Shown here piece after piece: positions 43,424 through 52,458 of a DNA stretch of 64,000 nucleotides. Both the position numbers and the translations under genes were made by a program. This stretch comes from an uncultured Prevotella sp. (GTDB taxonomy: Bacteria > Bacteroidota > Bacteroidia > Bacteroidales > Bacteroidaceae): the NCBI RefSeq assembly GCF_946404925.1, contig NZ_CAMJFM010000002.1, forward strand, positions 1 through 64,000. Reading direction: 5' to 3'. The first letter of the stretch is position 1; every line of letters starts with the position of its first letter. The notes beneath the pieces were generated by a model, which searched no databases, was not told the origin of the DNA, and saw nothing but the letters and a program-made list of their open reading frames with translations.

Positions 43424-44815
43424 TTATCCACGAGCCTCAATCTCACGATTGATTTCATCCAGTCGCTCGTCGGTAAGAGGATACTTATAAATAAGGTAAC
43501 CAACAATGATGAGCAGAATGGCTGGGATGATGGTGGTGAACACAAGGATGGCATTCTGTGCTATCTCAGAGTAGTTGGCCAGCTTGGTATAATAAGCATT
43601 TACAGGAGCGCTGATGAATGATGCCAGGAATACCACAACAAAGATGCTGAGCATGAGCTGGAGGCACTTGTTGGCCTTGAACTCCTGCCACATCTCGCCA
43701 AACGAAACGGGCTTCTCAGGAGTGGTGGTGATGTTCTCCTTGCTACCCATAAAGCAAAGCATCAGGAGGAAGAAACCTACCAGTGCAAATACGCATGTAA
43801 CTATGAACCAAGCACTTGGCTCGATGGGCAGGGCTGACTCTTCGCTAGCGAAGTTGAAACCAATCCATCCCATTACCAATGGCGTGATCCAACCAGCAAT
43901 TGAGAATCCTGCCTTAAAGGCCACACCAGCCAATGCATTGACGGTAGCTGCAGGGCGGTTTCCGGTACGGTACTCGGCCTCGGTGATAACCTCAGGCACC
44001 AAAGCCCACATCAGCGAACCAACAAGCAGACCAACACCAGTCATTACCTTAGCGGTCTGAACCAGTACATTGTAGTCGGCTACATCGAAGAACTTACCGA
44101 TGGTGAACAGGATGGCGAATCCAACCAGACCGATGCAGAGAAGTGTGTAATAAAGGCCCTTCTTGCCCAGCCATCTCTTTAGCACTGGCATCAGTGGCAG
44201 GATGACGAAGGCAGGAATAGTACCGATGGCCATAAATGTGGCCTGATTCCAGTCGATGGCTGTGTGAACACACATGGCGAGTCCGATAGGGAAGCCAGCC
44301 TGAACCACAATCTGACCGATATTGGCACATACCATTCGGGTTGAAGTCAGGATCAGCACCTCGTCGTTGTCGCGAGTCATACTGGCCATGATTGAGCCGT
44401 AAGGTATGTTCACGATTGAGTAGATCATACTCAGTACGGTGTAGCTGACGGTGGCATAGACAATCTTCAGGCCCATTGACCATGTAGCGGCCTGTGGCAG
44501 CATCAGCAGACAGGCTGCAACTGTAAGGGGAATACCACCATACAGCAGGTATGAACGATACTTACCTAACTTAGGATTATTGTTGTCGATATAACGTCCT
44601 ACTACAGGACTCCAGAAACAGTCGATGAGTCGAACAGCAAGAATCAGTCCGCTGACAAATGCTGGATTCAGTTTCAAAACTGTTGTGAGGTAAATCATCA
44701 GGTAGCATGCTACCGTCTGGAAAATCAGATTCTGCGCCAGGTCGCCCGAGCCAAAGCCGATGCGCTGGAGCCATGAGAGCTTATAGAAGCCTTTGGTTTC
44801 ATTAGTTGTACTCAT
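43424..44815 (-). CDS. GPH-type sugar:cation symporter (MFS), copy 1
   Basis: The 463-aa protein has about 12 membrane helices. Its start IGFGSGDLAQNLIFQTVACYLMIY and the loop WSPVVGRYIDNNNPKLGKYR are typical of the glycoside-pentoside-hexuronide family. It imports mono- or oligosaccharides with Na+ or H+ across the inner membrane. The gene starts 12 nt after the acetylesterase stop, so both are co-transcribed. Confidence 0.9.
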   Translation of the reverse strand: MSTTNETKGFYKLSWLQRIGFGSGDLAQNLIFQTVACYLMIYLTTVLKLNPAFVSGLILAVRLIDCFWSPVVGRYIDNNNPKLGKYRSYLLYGGIPLTVAACLLMLPQAATWSMGLKIVYATVSYTVLSMIYSIVNIPYGSIMASMTRDNDEVLILTSTRMVCANIGQIVVQAGFPIGLAMCVHTAIDWNQATFMAIGTIPAFVILPLMPVLKRWLGKKGLYYTLLCIGLVGFAILFTIGKFFDVADYNVLVQTAKVMTGVGLLVGSLMWALVPEVITEAEYRTGNRPAATVNALAGVAFKAGFSIAGWITPLVMGWIGFNFASEESALPIEPSAWFIVTCVFALVGFFLLMLCFMGSKENITTTPEKPVSFGEMWQEFKANKCLQLMLSIFVVVFLASFISAPVNAYYTKLANYSEIAQNAILVFTTIIPAILLIIVGYLIYKYPLTDERLDEINREIEARG

Positions 44816-44827
44816 AATAATTTATTG

Positions 44828-46834
44828 TTATTTAATTGTTATTTCGAACGAACTCATTGGCAGACCACTCAGTGAACGGGCATTGGCCTGCAGGGGATTG
44901 TCTTTCCAAGCGTAACGGATGCTTAGAGGTGAGAGGGGAGAGGTGAGAGGGGAGATGATGGTGATTCTGTTCCCATCGGCAATGGCTGTCGCATTAGCAA
45001 ACTTGCCATCTGCGCCTGCTACCTCAAAGGTCTCAATCTGGCCTGCCTGGATAGGCTGGTCGAGGGTGAGTATGATCTGGTTGTCCTTAACCTCGGTTGA
45101 TACCACCTCGGGCGAGAGTTTCACCTTATTATTATATAATAGGCGATCGAAACAGAGGCTGATGCGCTCGGCTACCTCTTTTTTGCGCAATGGATGTATG
45201 TCGACAGTCTCGCCTAGATCGTTGATAACGGCCAACTCGGCTTTTGCATCGGCCTTGACTACTTCGCGTTGTGCCTCGCGGAGCTGTGCCCAACTGCTAT
45301 TTACGGGCTCCGCCTGTGGTGTGATGGGGCGTGGGAAGGCGGTCTGTTGACGACCATCATAATTGGCCAGCTGTACGATGACAAATGGCATCTGCTGATC
45401 CTGCCAACGATCGCGCCAGCATCCCATCAGTTTTTTCAGATAGTCGGCGTATGGGGCAGGATTGCCTGTGTTCGACTCGCCCTGATACCACACAACGCCA
45501 TTGATGGCATAAGGTGCCAGCGGATAGAGTACGGCATTATAAAGCGTGGTGGGCAGGTTCTGTAGTGATACATCGCCACTTGGACAGTTTGGCATCTCGG
45601 CGCCAATGTGCATCTTCCACTTATCGCCCAGGGGGATGACATCCTTTGGCATAGGGTTCTGCGACATACGGTCATCGCCAAAGCAGAGCATGTATGGCTT
45701 CTGGGGGATGAAGTGCGCAGCACCGTATTTATTGATGAATCTTACGGCTATCACGTTGTCGCCCTCGCGCAACAAACCCTCGGGAATGTCATAGCGACGT
45801 GGGGGATACTGATAGTACGTGTGACCAATCTCCTTGCCATTAAGATAGGTGATGTCCTGATCGAATAGTGTGCCAAGCAGCAGTCGGGCGGGCATGCCTG
45901 CGTGTGCCTTGTCGATATTAATATGCTGGCGGAGCCAAACGCTACCCGTGCCTCGCCACATCCAGTTGTTCTGGTCTATCGTTCTCCAACTATTATCGTC
46001 ATAGCTAAGGGATGTGAAGGGGTATTCTCTCACCTCTCCGTTCTCACCTCTCACCTCTTTGATGCCAGGATCATTCTGATTCAGGATGGCATCCCACTGC
46101 TGATTAGCTGCACCGTTAGCCTGCATTTGGGCTCGTACATAGTTGTCGCTCTGGTACATCTGGGTGCGTTTGATGAGCATCGGATAGTCGGCCTTCAGTG
46201 AATCCTCGCTGATCCAGGCCTCGATAGGCGTGCCGCCCCAGCTGTTAACGATGATGCCCTGAGCCACCTTGTTCTTCTCGAACATCTTTTTGCCCAAGAA
46301 GTAACCTACAGCCGAGAATGGCCATGCATTCTGCTTGTTCAGCGGTTTCCAGTTGATGCTGGTGGGACGGATGTCGTCCTTCACACCATGTGTGCTGGTC
46401 TCGTTCTGAACACGAAACAGGCGGATGTAGGTGTTCTCGTAGTTATCAATCTCGGTGGTGTATTGCGGATAAACTCGCTCAATATGTACATCGATGTTCG
46501 ATTGGCCCGATAACAGCCACACGTCACCGATTAAAACATCAGAGATTTCTCTCACCTCTCCGTTCTCACCTCTCACCTCTATTTTATAAGGTCCGCCTGC
46601 TTTCATCTTTGGCAGGTCGATTCTCCATCGACCATCGGCATCGGCGGTGGTGGTGTACTCCTTCTTATTGAATTTTATGGTTACTGTCTCGCCAGCATCG
46701 GCTTTACCCCAAATGGGCATCACTTTGCCGCGTTGCATCACCATGCCCGATTGAAAAAGTTGGGGCATAGTAATTTTTGCATCGGCAGCTGACAGACAAA
46801 ACAGTGAAGCGCAAAATAATAATATTTTCTTCAT
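44828..46834 (-). CDS. Secreted SGNH carbohydrate acetylesterase (sialate O-acetylesterase-like)
   Basis: The 668-aa protein has a signal peptide ending near ADAK. An N-terminal beta-sandwich precedes the SGNH core: GDVWLLSGQSNIDV with the nucleophile Ser, VVWYQGESN and DIHPLRKKEVAERI with the Asp/His pair. A sandwich domain (about 270-390) interrupts the core. Relatives remove acetyl from sialic acid, xylan or pectin; the setting favours a hemicellulose or pectin. Three repeat tracts lie in loops: EVRGENGEVRE twice and ISPLTSPLSPLS once. The -7 box is TACTTTTG (46854-46861). Confidence 0.88.
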   Translation of the reverse strand: MKKILLFCASLFCLSAADAKITMPQLFQSGMVMQRGKVMPIWGKADAGETVTIKFNKKEYTTTADADGRWRIDLPKMKAGGPYKIEVRGENGEVREISDVLIGDVWLLSGQSNIDVHIERVYPQYTTEIDNYENTYIRLFRVQNETSTHGVKDDIRPTSINWKPLNKQNAWPFSAVGYFLGKKMFEKNKVAQGIIVNSWGGTPIEAWISEDSLKADYPMLIKRTQMYQSDNYVRAQMQANGAANQQWDAILNQNDPGIKEVRGENGEVREYPFTSLSYDDNSWRTIDQNNWMWRGTGSVWLRQHINIDKAHAGMPARLLLGTLFDQDITYLNGKEIGHTYYQYPPRRYDIPEGLLREGDNVIAVRFINKYGAAHFIPQKPYMLCFGDDRMSQNPMPKDVIPLGDKWKMHIGAEMPNCPSGDVSLQNLPTTLYNAVLYPLAPYAINGVVWYQGESNTGNPAPYADYLKKLMGCWRDRWQDQQMPFVIVQLANYDGRQQTAFPRPITPQAEPVNSSWAQLREAQREVVKADAKAELAVINDLGETVDIHPLRKKEVAERISLCFDRLLYNNKVKLSPEVVSTEVKDNQIILTLDQPIQAGQIETFEVAGADGKFANATAIADGNRITIISPLTSPLSPLSIRYAWKDNPLQANARSLSGLPMSSFEITIK
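44925..44955. repeat. GAGGTGA/GAGGGGA repeat tract at the end of the acetylesterase gene
   Basis: Alternating GAGGTGA and GAGGGGA units, four in all, encode SPLTSPLSPLS shortly before the C-terminus. Confidence 0.85.
46027..46058. repeat. 32-bp copy of the CTCTCAC-family repeat (distal copy)
   Basis: This copy is identical over 32 bp to 46549-46580 and encodes EVRGENGEVRE. The two copies are 522 bp apart in the same orientation, a multiple of three. Confidence 0.9.
46549..46580. repeat. 32-bp copy of the CTCTCAC-family repeat (proximal copy)
   Basis: The segment encodes EVRGENGEVRE in the beta-hairpin just before GDVWLLSGQSN. See the identical copy at 46027. Confidence 0.9.
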
Positions 46835-46997
46835 AAAATGTTGTTTGATGTTGCAAAAGTAACAAAATCTTCGTTGAAATCGCTAAAAATGGCTCATTTT
46901 CTTGCTCAATGACACATTTTGAAAAGCATCTGTAACAATTTAGAATGTCGGATGGCTAATTTTTCACTACCTTTGCAGCAGTTTTTACTCAACAGTT

Positions 46998-48443
46998 ATG
47001 AATAAGTTTACATCACAACAGGTTTCATTAGGCGAAAAGGTGGGCTACTCGTTAGGAGATGCTGCCGCCAACCTTGTGTTCCAGATGATGATGATTTTCC
47101 AGCTTAAGTTCTATACTGATGTGTTCGGACTCAATGGAGCTATAGCTGGTTCTGTTTTGATGATAGCCAGTTTGTCGGCTATCATAGTCGATCCAACCAT
47201 AGGCCTATTAACTGATCGTACTAATACGAGGTGGGGCAAATTCCGTCCGTGGATGTTGTGGACGGTGATACCGTTCTGCTTGTTCTATGTGTTGGCATTC
47301 TACAATCCTGGCATTCAGGAAAAGTCGCATGTAGCCATGTATGCCACAGCCAGTTATGTGTTGTTGATGACTGCATACTCGTTTAACAACGTGCCATATA
47401 CCGCTTTGGGTGGTGTGATGACGAGTGATATTCGTGAGCGCACCAGCATTACTACGGTAAGGTTTGTTGTAGTAACCATAGCCCAGTTTGTTGTTCAGGG
47501 TCTTACGTTGCCAATGGTAGATCATTTTGCCGAGGGTAGTACCTTGCAGCATGGTTGGGTTGTAACCATCTCCATCTTTGCTTGCATAGCCTTTGTTTTC
47601 TTCCTCATAACATTTGGTGTTACCAAGGAGCGTATTCAGCCACCTCCACGCCAGCAGATCAGTGTGCGCGAGGATATCAAGAACACGTTCTCGAGCGTAT
47701 CATGGAATTCGATGGCTCTGCTCACATTCTCATTGTTTGTAACGTTGGCGATGTGGGGTTCGGCCATGAACTTCTATTTCCAGTATAATGTGGATCAGAA
47801 GTCGCTTTACGATTTCTTGTCGCACTTTATGACGCTCGATCCCGATAATGCCTACTCTGTTGGCTTCTCAGTGTTTAATATGATGGGCGCCATCGTGCAG
47901 TTTGTGGGCGTTATCTGTCTGTCGCAGTATCTGGCCAACAAGTTTGGCAAGCGCAATACGTTTAAGTTCTGTCTCACATTGACGGCCTTCCTCACAGCTC
48001 TGTTCTGTATCCCTGAGCCTAACGATGTGGGGCTGCTGTTCCTCATCAACTTCCTGCGCTCGCTGGCTTATGCTCCTACCATCCCATTGCTATGGGCTAT
48101 GATAGGCGATGTGGCCGACCATATCGAATACGAGAACCATCGTCGTGCCACAGGCTTCTGTTTCTCGGGCATCGTGTTGGCGCTCAAGTTAGGTCTTGGC
48201 TTTGGTGGTGCCATCGCCGGTATCTTTATTTCGATGTTCGGCTATGTATCGGGTGGCGATACTACGATTCAGAACGAGAGTGCTGTGATGGGTATCCGAC
48301 TTGTTTCGAGCATCGTGCCCGCGGTTTTGTTTATGGTTGGTGTGGTGGCTCTGCATTACTACCCGATAACCAAAGAGTATAACGAGAATATGCAGGCCGA
48401 GCTGGCTGCCCGCCGCAGGTTTGCTAACCAAAATAATGTTTAA
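46998..48443 (+). CDS. GPH-type sugar:cation symporter (MFS), copy 2
   Basis: The 481-aa protein has 12 predicted helices and the GPH signatures VGYSLGDAAANLVFQ and DPTIGLLTDRTNTRWGKFRPW. It differs clearly from copy 1. With GH43 directly after it (26 nt), it probably imports arabino- or xylo-oligosaccharides that GH43 then cuts in the cytoplasm. The -7 box is TACCTTTG (46968-46975). Confidence 0.9.
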   Translation: MNKFTSQQVSLGEKVGYSLGDAAANLVFQMMMIFQLKFYTDVFGLNGAIAGSVLMIASLSAIIVDPTIGLLTDRTNTRWGKFRPWMLWTVIPFCLFYVLAFYNPGIQEKSHVAMYATASYVLLMTAYSFNNVPYTALGGVMTSDIRERTSITTVRFVVVTIAQFVVQGLTLPMVDHFAEGSTLQHGWVVTISIFACIAFVFFLITFGVTKERIQPPPRQQISVREDIKNTFSSVSWNSMALLTFSLFVTLAMWGSAMNFYFQYNVDQKSLYDFLSHFMTLDPDNAYSVGFSVFNMMGAIVQFVGVICLSQYLANKFGKRNTFKFCLTLTAFLTALFCIPEPNDVGLLFLINFLRSLAYAPTIPLLWAMIGDVADHIEYENHRRATGFCFSGIVLALKLGLGFGGAIAGIFISMFGYVSGGDTTIQNESAVMGIRLVSSIVPAVLFMVGVVALHYYPITKEYNENMQAELAARRRFANQNNV

Positions 48444-48469
48444 TAACAAAAATAATAGGAGATTTGTTT

Positions 48470-49474
48470 ATGAAACCACGTTATCTTTATCCCAAAGATT
48501 ATTATGCAGATCCTTCTGCCAATGTATTTAATGGTAAACTCTATGTATATCCCTCGCACGACTGGGAGGCTGGTGCTGCCTTCGATGATGATGGCGGACA
48601 CTTCCAGATGAAGGACTACCACGTCATTTCGATGGAGGACGTTGAGAATGGCGAGATAACCGATCATGGCATGATACTGCATGTAGACCAGGTGAAATGG
48701 GCCGAGAAGCAGATGTGGGATAACGATGTAGTTGAGAAGGACGGTAAGTACTATCTGATATTCTCTGCAAAGGATTACAATGGCGTGTTCCATCTTGGTG
48801 TGGCTATCGCCGATAAGCCCGAGGGCCCATTCGTGCCTCAGGAGCATCCCATCCGTGGCTCGTTCTCTATCGACCCAAGTGTGTTCAAGGACGAGGATGG
48901 ACAGATTTACTGCTACTTCGGCGGTCTGTGGGGTGGTCAGTTGCAGTGGTATCAGGCTCCAAAGCAGTTGCTCAAGGAGGGTGGCGTAGACCTTGGTCCT
49001 GCTGCCGACAAGAAGACTCAGCTCTTTGCACCTGCCGATGTGCCAGCGCTGTCGAGCTTTGTTGTTAAGATGAGCGACGATGTACTGCAGTTCTCAGAGG
49101 CTCCTCGTAGTGTTGTGGTGCTCGATAAGGACGGACAGCCACTGAAGGCTGGCGATCCTCACCGTTTCTTCGAGGCTTCGTGGATGCACAAGTATAACGG
49201 CAAGTATTACTTCAGCTATTCTACCGGCGATAGCCACATGCTTTGCTATGCTATCGGCGACAACCCATACGGACCATTCACTTATCAGGGTGTTATCCTT
49301 GATCCAGTTGTAGGCTGGACTACCCATCACTCTATCGTAGAGTATAAGGGCGAGTGGTTCTTGTTCTATCACGATTGCGTTCCTTCAAACGATATCACCC
49401 ATCTGCGCTCACTTAAGGTTCAGCGCTTGTTCTATAACGAGGATGGAACGATTCAAAAGGTTGTGAATGAATAA
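48470..49474 (+). CDS. GH43-like glycoside hydrolase, cytoplasmic
   Basis: The 334-aa protein has the five-bladed propeller of GH43: YYADPSANVFNGKLYVYPSHD with the base Asp, WDNDVVEKDGKYYLIFSA, FSIDPSVFKDEDGQIYC and the Glu in FFEASWMHKYNGKYYFSY. Lack of a signal peptide places it in the cytoplasm. Alpha-L-arabinofuranosidase or beta-xylosidase activity is likely. I chose ATG 48470 because AGGAG, a rare clear Shine-Dalgarno in this window, stands about 8 nt before it. Confidence 0.9.
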   Translation: MKPRYLYPKDYYADPSANVFNGKLYVYPSHDWEAGAAFDDDGGHFQMKDYHVISMEDVENGEITDHGMILHVDQVKWAEKQMWDNDVVEKDGKYYLIFSAKDYNGVFHLGVAIADKPEGPFVPQEHPIRGSFSIDPSVFKDEDGQIYCYFGGLWGGQLQWYQAPKQLLKEGGVDLGPAADKKTQLFAPADVPALSSFVVKMSDDVLQFSEAPRSVVVLDKDGQPLKAGDPHRFFEASWMHKYNGKYYFSYSTGDSHMLCYAIGDNPYGPFTYQGVILDPVVGWTTHHSIVEYKGEWFLFYHDCVPSNDITHLRSLKVQRLFYNEDGTIQKVVNE

Positions 49475-49961
49475 TCAACACCTTATAACCAATTATTACA
49501 TTACTCACCGTGACGAGCTGCTGGCTTATGTCAGCTCTCGTCTGGGTGGAAGAGCAGAGGCAGAAGACGTGGTTCAAAACGTGTTTCTGCGTCTGCTCAC
49601 CTCCACCAAACTCATTACTGAGACAACCCTGCCGGCTTTGGTCTATACCACAGCCCGCAACATGATATTCGATATTCATCGCCATCGTGCCAATATAAAT
49701 GACTACGAGCACTACATCCATAAGGTATGTAGCGAGGAGCTATCGGCCGATTCGGTCTACTCGATGCACGAGATTATGGAACATATGGAACGCGGACTGG
49801 CCCGACTGCCTGAGAACTTTCGTGAGGTTTATCGCCTGCACATCTACGATGGCATGAAGGTTAGCGAGATATCCGACTTTCTGGGCGATAACTACAAGAG
49901 TGTTGAGTATCGCCTGGGTACTGCCCGCAAGGTGGTAAGGGGGTATATGCAAGCTATCTGA
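49467..49961 (+). CDS. ECF-type RNA polymerase sigma factor
   Basis: The 164-aa protein has sigma region 2 (AEAEDVVQNVFLRLL, TTARNMIFDIHRHR) and region 4 (LPENFREVYRLHIYDGMKVSEISDFLG). Its ATG overlaps the end of the GH43 gene by 8 bp, so the two are translationally coupled. No FecR or other anti-sigma gene follows; the next gene is convergent and overlaps by 8 bp. Regulation may thus depend on expression with the sugar genes. Confidence 0.88.
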   Translation: MNNQHLITNYYITHRDELLAYVSSRLGGRAEAEDVVQNVFLRLLTSTKLITETTLPALVYTTARNMIFDIHRHRANINDYEHYIHKVCSEELSADSVYSMHEIMEHMERGLARLPENFREVYRLHIYDGMKVSEISDFLGDNYKSVEYRLGTARKVVRGYMQAI

Positions 49962-51216
49962 AAATCAATATTTTTAATTTGTCGGTTGCAAACAGTTCGT
50001 TTGCAACTTTTTGTATGTCGTCGGCCGTTACCTTGTCGATGCTTTCAAACAGCTTGTCAACGTTCTTCTCCCAACCGTAGTGTAAGAAGCTCTTACCAAA
50101 GTCGAGTGCAAACTGCTCACGGTTATCGCAAGCCACAGCTATCTGTCCCTTCAGCTGCTGCTTGGCTGTTTTCAATGCGTTGGCACTTAGTGGCTTCTGC
50201 ATCACCTTGTCGAGCTCTCGGCGCACCAGTCGCAGACATTTGTTCACATCGTGCGGGTCGCAACCAAAGTAGATGCTCCACATGCCAGTGTCGCTATAGC
50301 TCACCATGGTGCTTTCTACGGTATAAACCAGTCCGTTGCGCTCGCGCAGAGCCAGGTTCAGACGGGCGTTCATACTGGGACCGCCAAGTATGTTGTTAAG
50401 CAGATACAATGGTATGCGCATGGGGTGGTGGATATCGTACCCCACGGTTCCCATCATCACGTGTGCCTGATGTGAACCGATCTCCTTGACGATTTGTTCA
50501 GCTGCATTTGCAATGCAGCTGGATTTAATATGGGGATTTGCAATCCCCACGGCATTACAAATGCCGTTATTATCTTGCGGGCGCATTGCAAATGCACCCG
50601 AACTAGATAAGGTTTTTACCAACCATTTAAAGTTGACATCACCATAGATAAAGAACACGGCATTGTCTGGGCGATAGTTGCGGCGAACGAACCTTAGTGC
50701 ATCCTCAGTCTTGTATGTTCGCAGCTGTTCGGCTTGGCCCAGAATGTTGTGGCCTAGCGGATGGCCCTCGAACAGCATATTCTCGAACTCATCGTATATC
50801 AGCTCGGCAGGCGAGTCGTTATAGCTCTCTATCTCGTCACAGATCACCTCAACCTCTTTGTCGATTTCGTGCTGAGGGTAGGTGCTGTTAAACACGATAT
50901 CGGTCAGCAGATTTACGGCCTTGGCTATATGTTCCTTTTGGATGGCTGCATAGAATGTGGTGTCTTCTTTGTTGGTAAACGCGTTCAGGTCGCCACCCAG
51001 CTGCTCCAGTCCGTTTATGATTTGTAGGGCATTACGGCTTCGGGTACCCTTAAACGTCATGTGCTCGCAGAAGTGAGCCATGCCTTCCTCGCCAGGCAGC
51101 TCATCGCGAGTGCCCGCGGCTATCTGGAAGCCACAGTAAACCACTTGGGCCACCGATGGCTTGTGGATAATCCTGAGCCCATTTGGTAGGGTATATGTAT
51201 TGTAGTTAGAACTCAT
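49954..51216 (-). CDS. M16 family zinc peptidase
   Basis: The 420-aa protein has the inverted zinc motif HFCEH (MAHFCEHMTFKGT) and a downstream Glu in DKEVEVICDEIESYNDSP. It has no signal peptide and the length of a single-chain M16B processing peptidase. About 34 residues between the two M16 halves are encoded by a palindrome array (50500-50600). Its start overlaps the preceding MG2/plug-like gene by 11 bp, so it is the fourth gene of the TonB receptor operon. Confidence 0.92.
   Translation of the reverse strand: MSSNYNTYTLPNGLRIIHKPSVAQVVYCGFQIAAGTRDELPGEEGMAHFCEHMTFKGTRSRNALQIINGLEQLGGDLNAFTNKEDTTFYAAIQKEHIAKAVNLLTDIVFNSTYPQHEIDKEVEVICDEIESYNDSPAELIYDEFENMLFEGHPLGHNILGQAEQLRTYKTEDALRFVRRNYRPDNAVFFIYGDVNFKWLVKTLSSSGAFAMRPQDNNGICNAVGIANPHIKSSCIANAAEQIVKEIGSHQAHVMMGTVGYDIHHPMRIPLYLLNNILGGPSMNARLNLALRERNGLVYTVESTMVSYSDTGMWSIYFGCDPHDVNKCLRLVRRELDKVMQKPLSANALKTAKQQLKGQIAVACDNREQFALDFGKSFLHYGWEKNVDKLFESIDKVTADDIQKVANELFATDKLKILIFR
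50500..50600. repeat. Four hairpins around TTTGCAAT inside the M16 gene
   Basis: Palindromes lie at 50500-50520 (AGCTGCATTTGC...), 50531-50549 (TGGGGATTTGCAATCCCCA), 50550-50566 (CGGCATTACAAATGCCG) and 50577-50600. All share a core TTTGCAAT, TTACAAAT or ATTGCAAA with GC-rich arms. They stay in frame and encode NNGICNAVGIANPHIKSSCI and neighbours. Confidence 0.9.
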
Positions 51217-52456
51217 ACACCAGGTATTGCATATTTGGCTCGGTAGGATAGTTTGTCAGTCGGCCGGAGCGTGATACAAACGACAGGATGCCATTATATA
51301 CGGTACTGCCAAATGTGTATTGGCCGCCGTAGATGTTGATGTAGTGGATACGACGGGCATCGTATTTCAGCAGTCGCTCTACATCGAGTACTGGCATACC
51401 GTCAATCAGTACCAGCGATGGCAGAATGGTATTGTAGTGGGCCTGCTCTCGGCGTACAAACAGCTTTGATGTGCCCTTCACTCTTTTCTTGCTCACGCAG
51501 TCTACGTACTCCAGCATAGCCTCCTTGATGGTCAGGAACTGGCGGTACTCGTCGAGGTTATACGACAAATCGGGCTTGGTTCCGTACACTATCTCGTCAT
51601 ACTCTAGAGGTTCTGCTTCTTCTGTAGCATCATCGGTAAATACACCCAACTGCAGTTCGCGTTTGGCTGGTGCGATAGCCATCTGGTGGCGCTGCATGTC
51701 GAGCGAACGGGCTTCTACCTCGCTGCGGTTATAGTTGAACACCAGGTGTGGCAGCTTCTTTGGTATCAAGGTTGCAAACGGGCTGATCATCTCGATGGGC
51801 AGACTTACATCGGTGTTTGTTGTGATGGCCGAAAGCACTAATGGCTGCTTGCCATGGATGCCGAAGGTGTAGAACGTTACAATCGAGTCGTTCATCATTC
51901 TGCCCTCAAAATAGTGTATCTGTTTGCCAATGATGCTCAGCGATGCACGAATCTGGTCGGCCTTGTAGGTCTTGCCGCCATATACATTCCTGATGCGGGC
52001 CTTGATAATCTGGCCTTCGGTCTCGCGTACTTCTATATTCTTCTTGTTTATCAGCTCGGCGGCTCCTTTGGCTGTTACATAGCAACTGTCGGCCTTCGTC
52101 CAGGTGATGTCGTCGTCCTGGCTCTTGTGTAGCGGATTGATGATTGCCACCATCTTGTTCTGCACATGAGCATCGTTGCGGGTGTAGGCCGATAAAACGT
52201 AGAACCCGCTATGCAGGCTTGAAGGCAGTTCGATGGTGCATGCACCCTTGCCTCCCTTAAGATTAACCACGGCACTTGCTGCCAGTCCGTTGGCATCGCA
52301 CAACTCGGCATAGGCTATCAGGGCATTGTCCATCGTTACGTTTACTTTCATGGCCTCGCCGGCAAGATACCACGAGCGGTCGGTGCCTATATTAGCAGCC
52401 TGGGCGCTCAGAGCAAGCACCATGGCGGCCATCAGTGATATGATTCTGTTCTTCAT
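51206..52456 (-). CDS. MG2-like/TonB-plug-like secreted protein, function unknown
   Basis: The 416-aa protein has a signal peptide ending at AQAA. An N-terminal MG2 (macroglobulin-like) sandwich follows (DRSWYLAGEAMKVNVTM, LPSSLHSGFYVLSAYTRND). A C-terminal section resembles a TonB plug (PSLVLIDGMPVLDVERLLK, then INIYGGQYTFGSTVYNGILS) but no barrel follows. Full-length Bacteroidetes proteins with MG2 and plug exist; this may be a barrel-less accessory that works with the TonB receptor at 53715. It lies 2 nt behind DUF4249. Confidence 0.6.
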   Translation of the reverse strand: MKNRIISLMAAMVLALSAQAANIGTDRSWYLAGEAMKVNVTMDNALIAYAELCDANGLAASAVVNLKGGKGACTIELPSSLHSGFYVLSAYTRNDAHVQNKMVAIINPLHKSQDDDITWTKADSCYVTAKGAAELINKKNIEVRETEGQIIKARIRNVYGGKTYKADQIRASLSIIGKQIHYFEGRMMNDSIVTFYTFGIHGKQPLVLSAITTNTDVSLPIEMISPFATLIPKKLPHLVFNYNRSEVEARSLDMQRHQMAIAPAKRELQLGVFTDDATEEAEPLEYDEIVYGTKPDLSYNLDEYRQFLTIKEAMLEYVDCVSKKRVKGTSKLFVRREQAHYNTILPSLVLIDGMPVLDVERLLKYDARRIHYINIYGGQYTFGSTVYNGILSFVSRSGRLTNYPTEPNMQYLVYEF

Positions 52457-52458
52457 CT

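Noticed and set aside
50500..50600. Frameshifted or broken M16 gene
   Set aside because: The frame is open through the palindromes and both M16 halves are intact.
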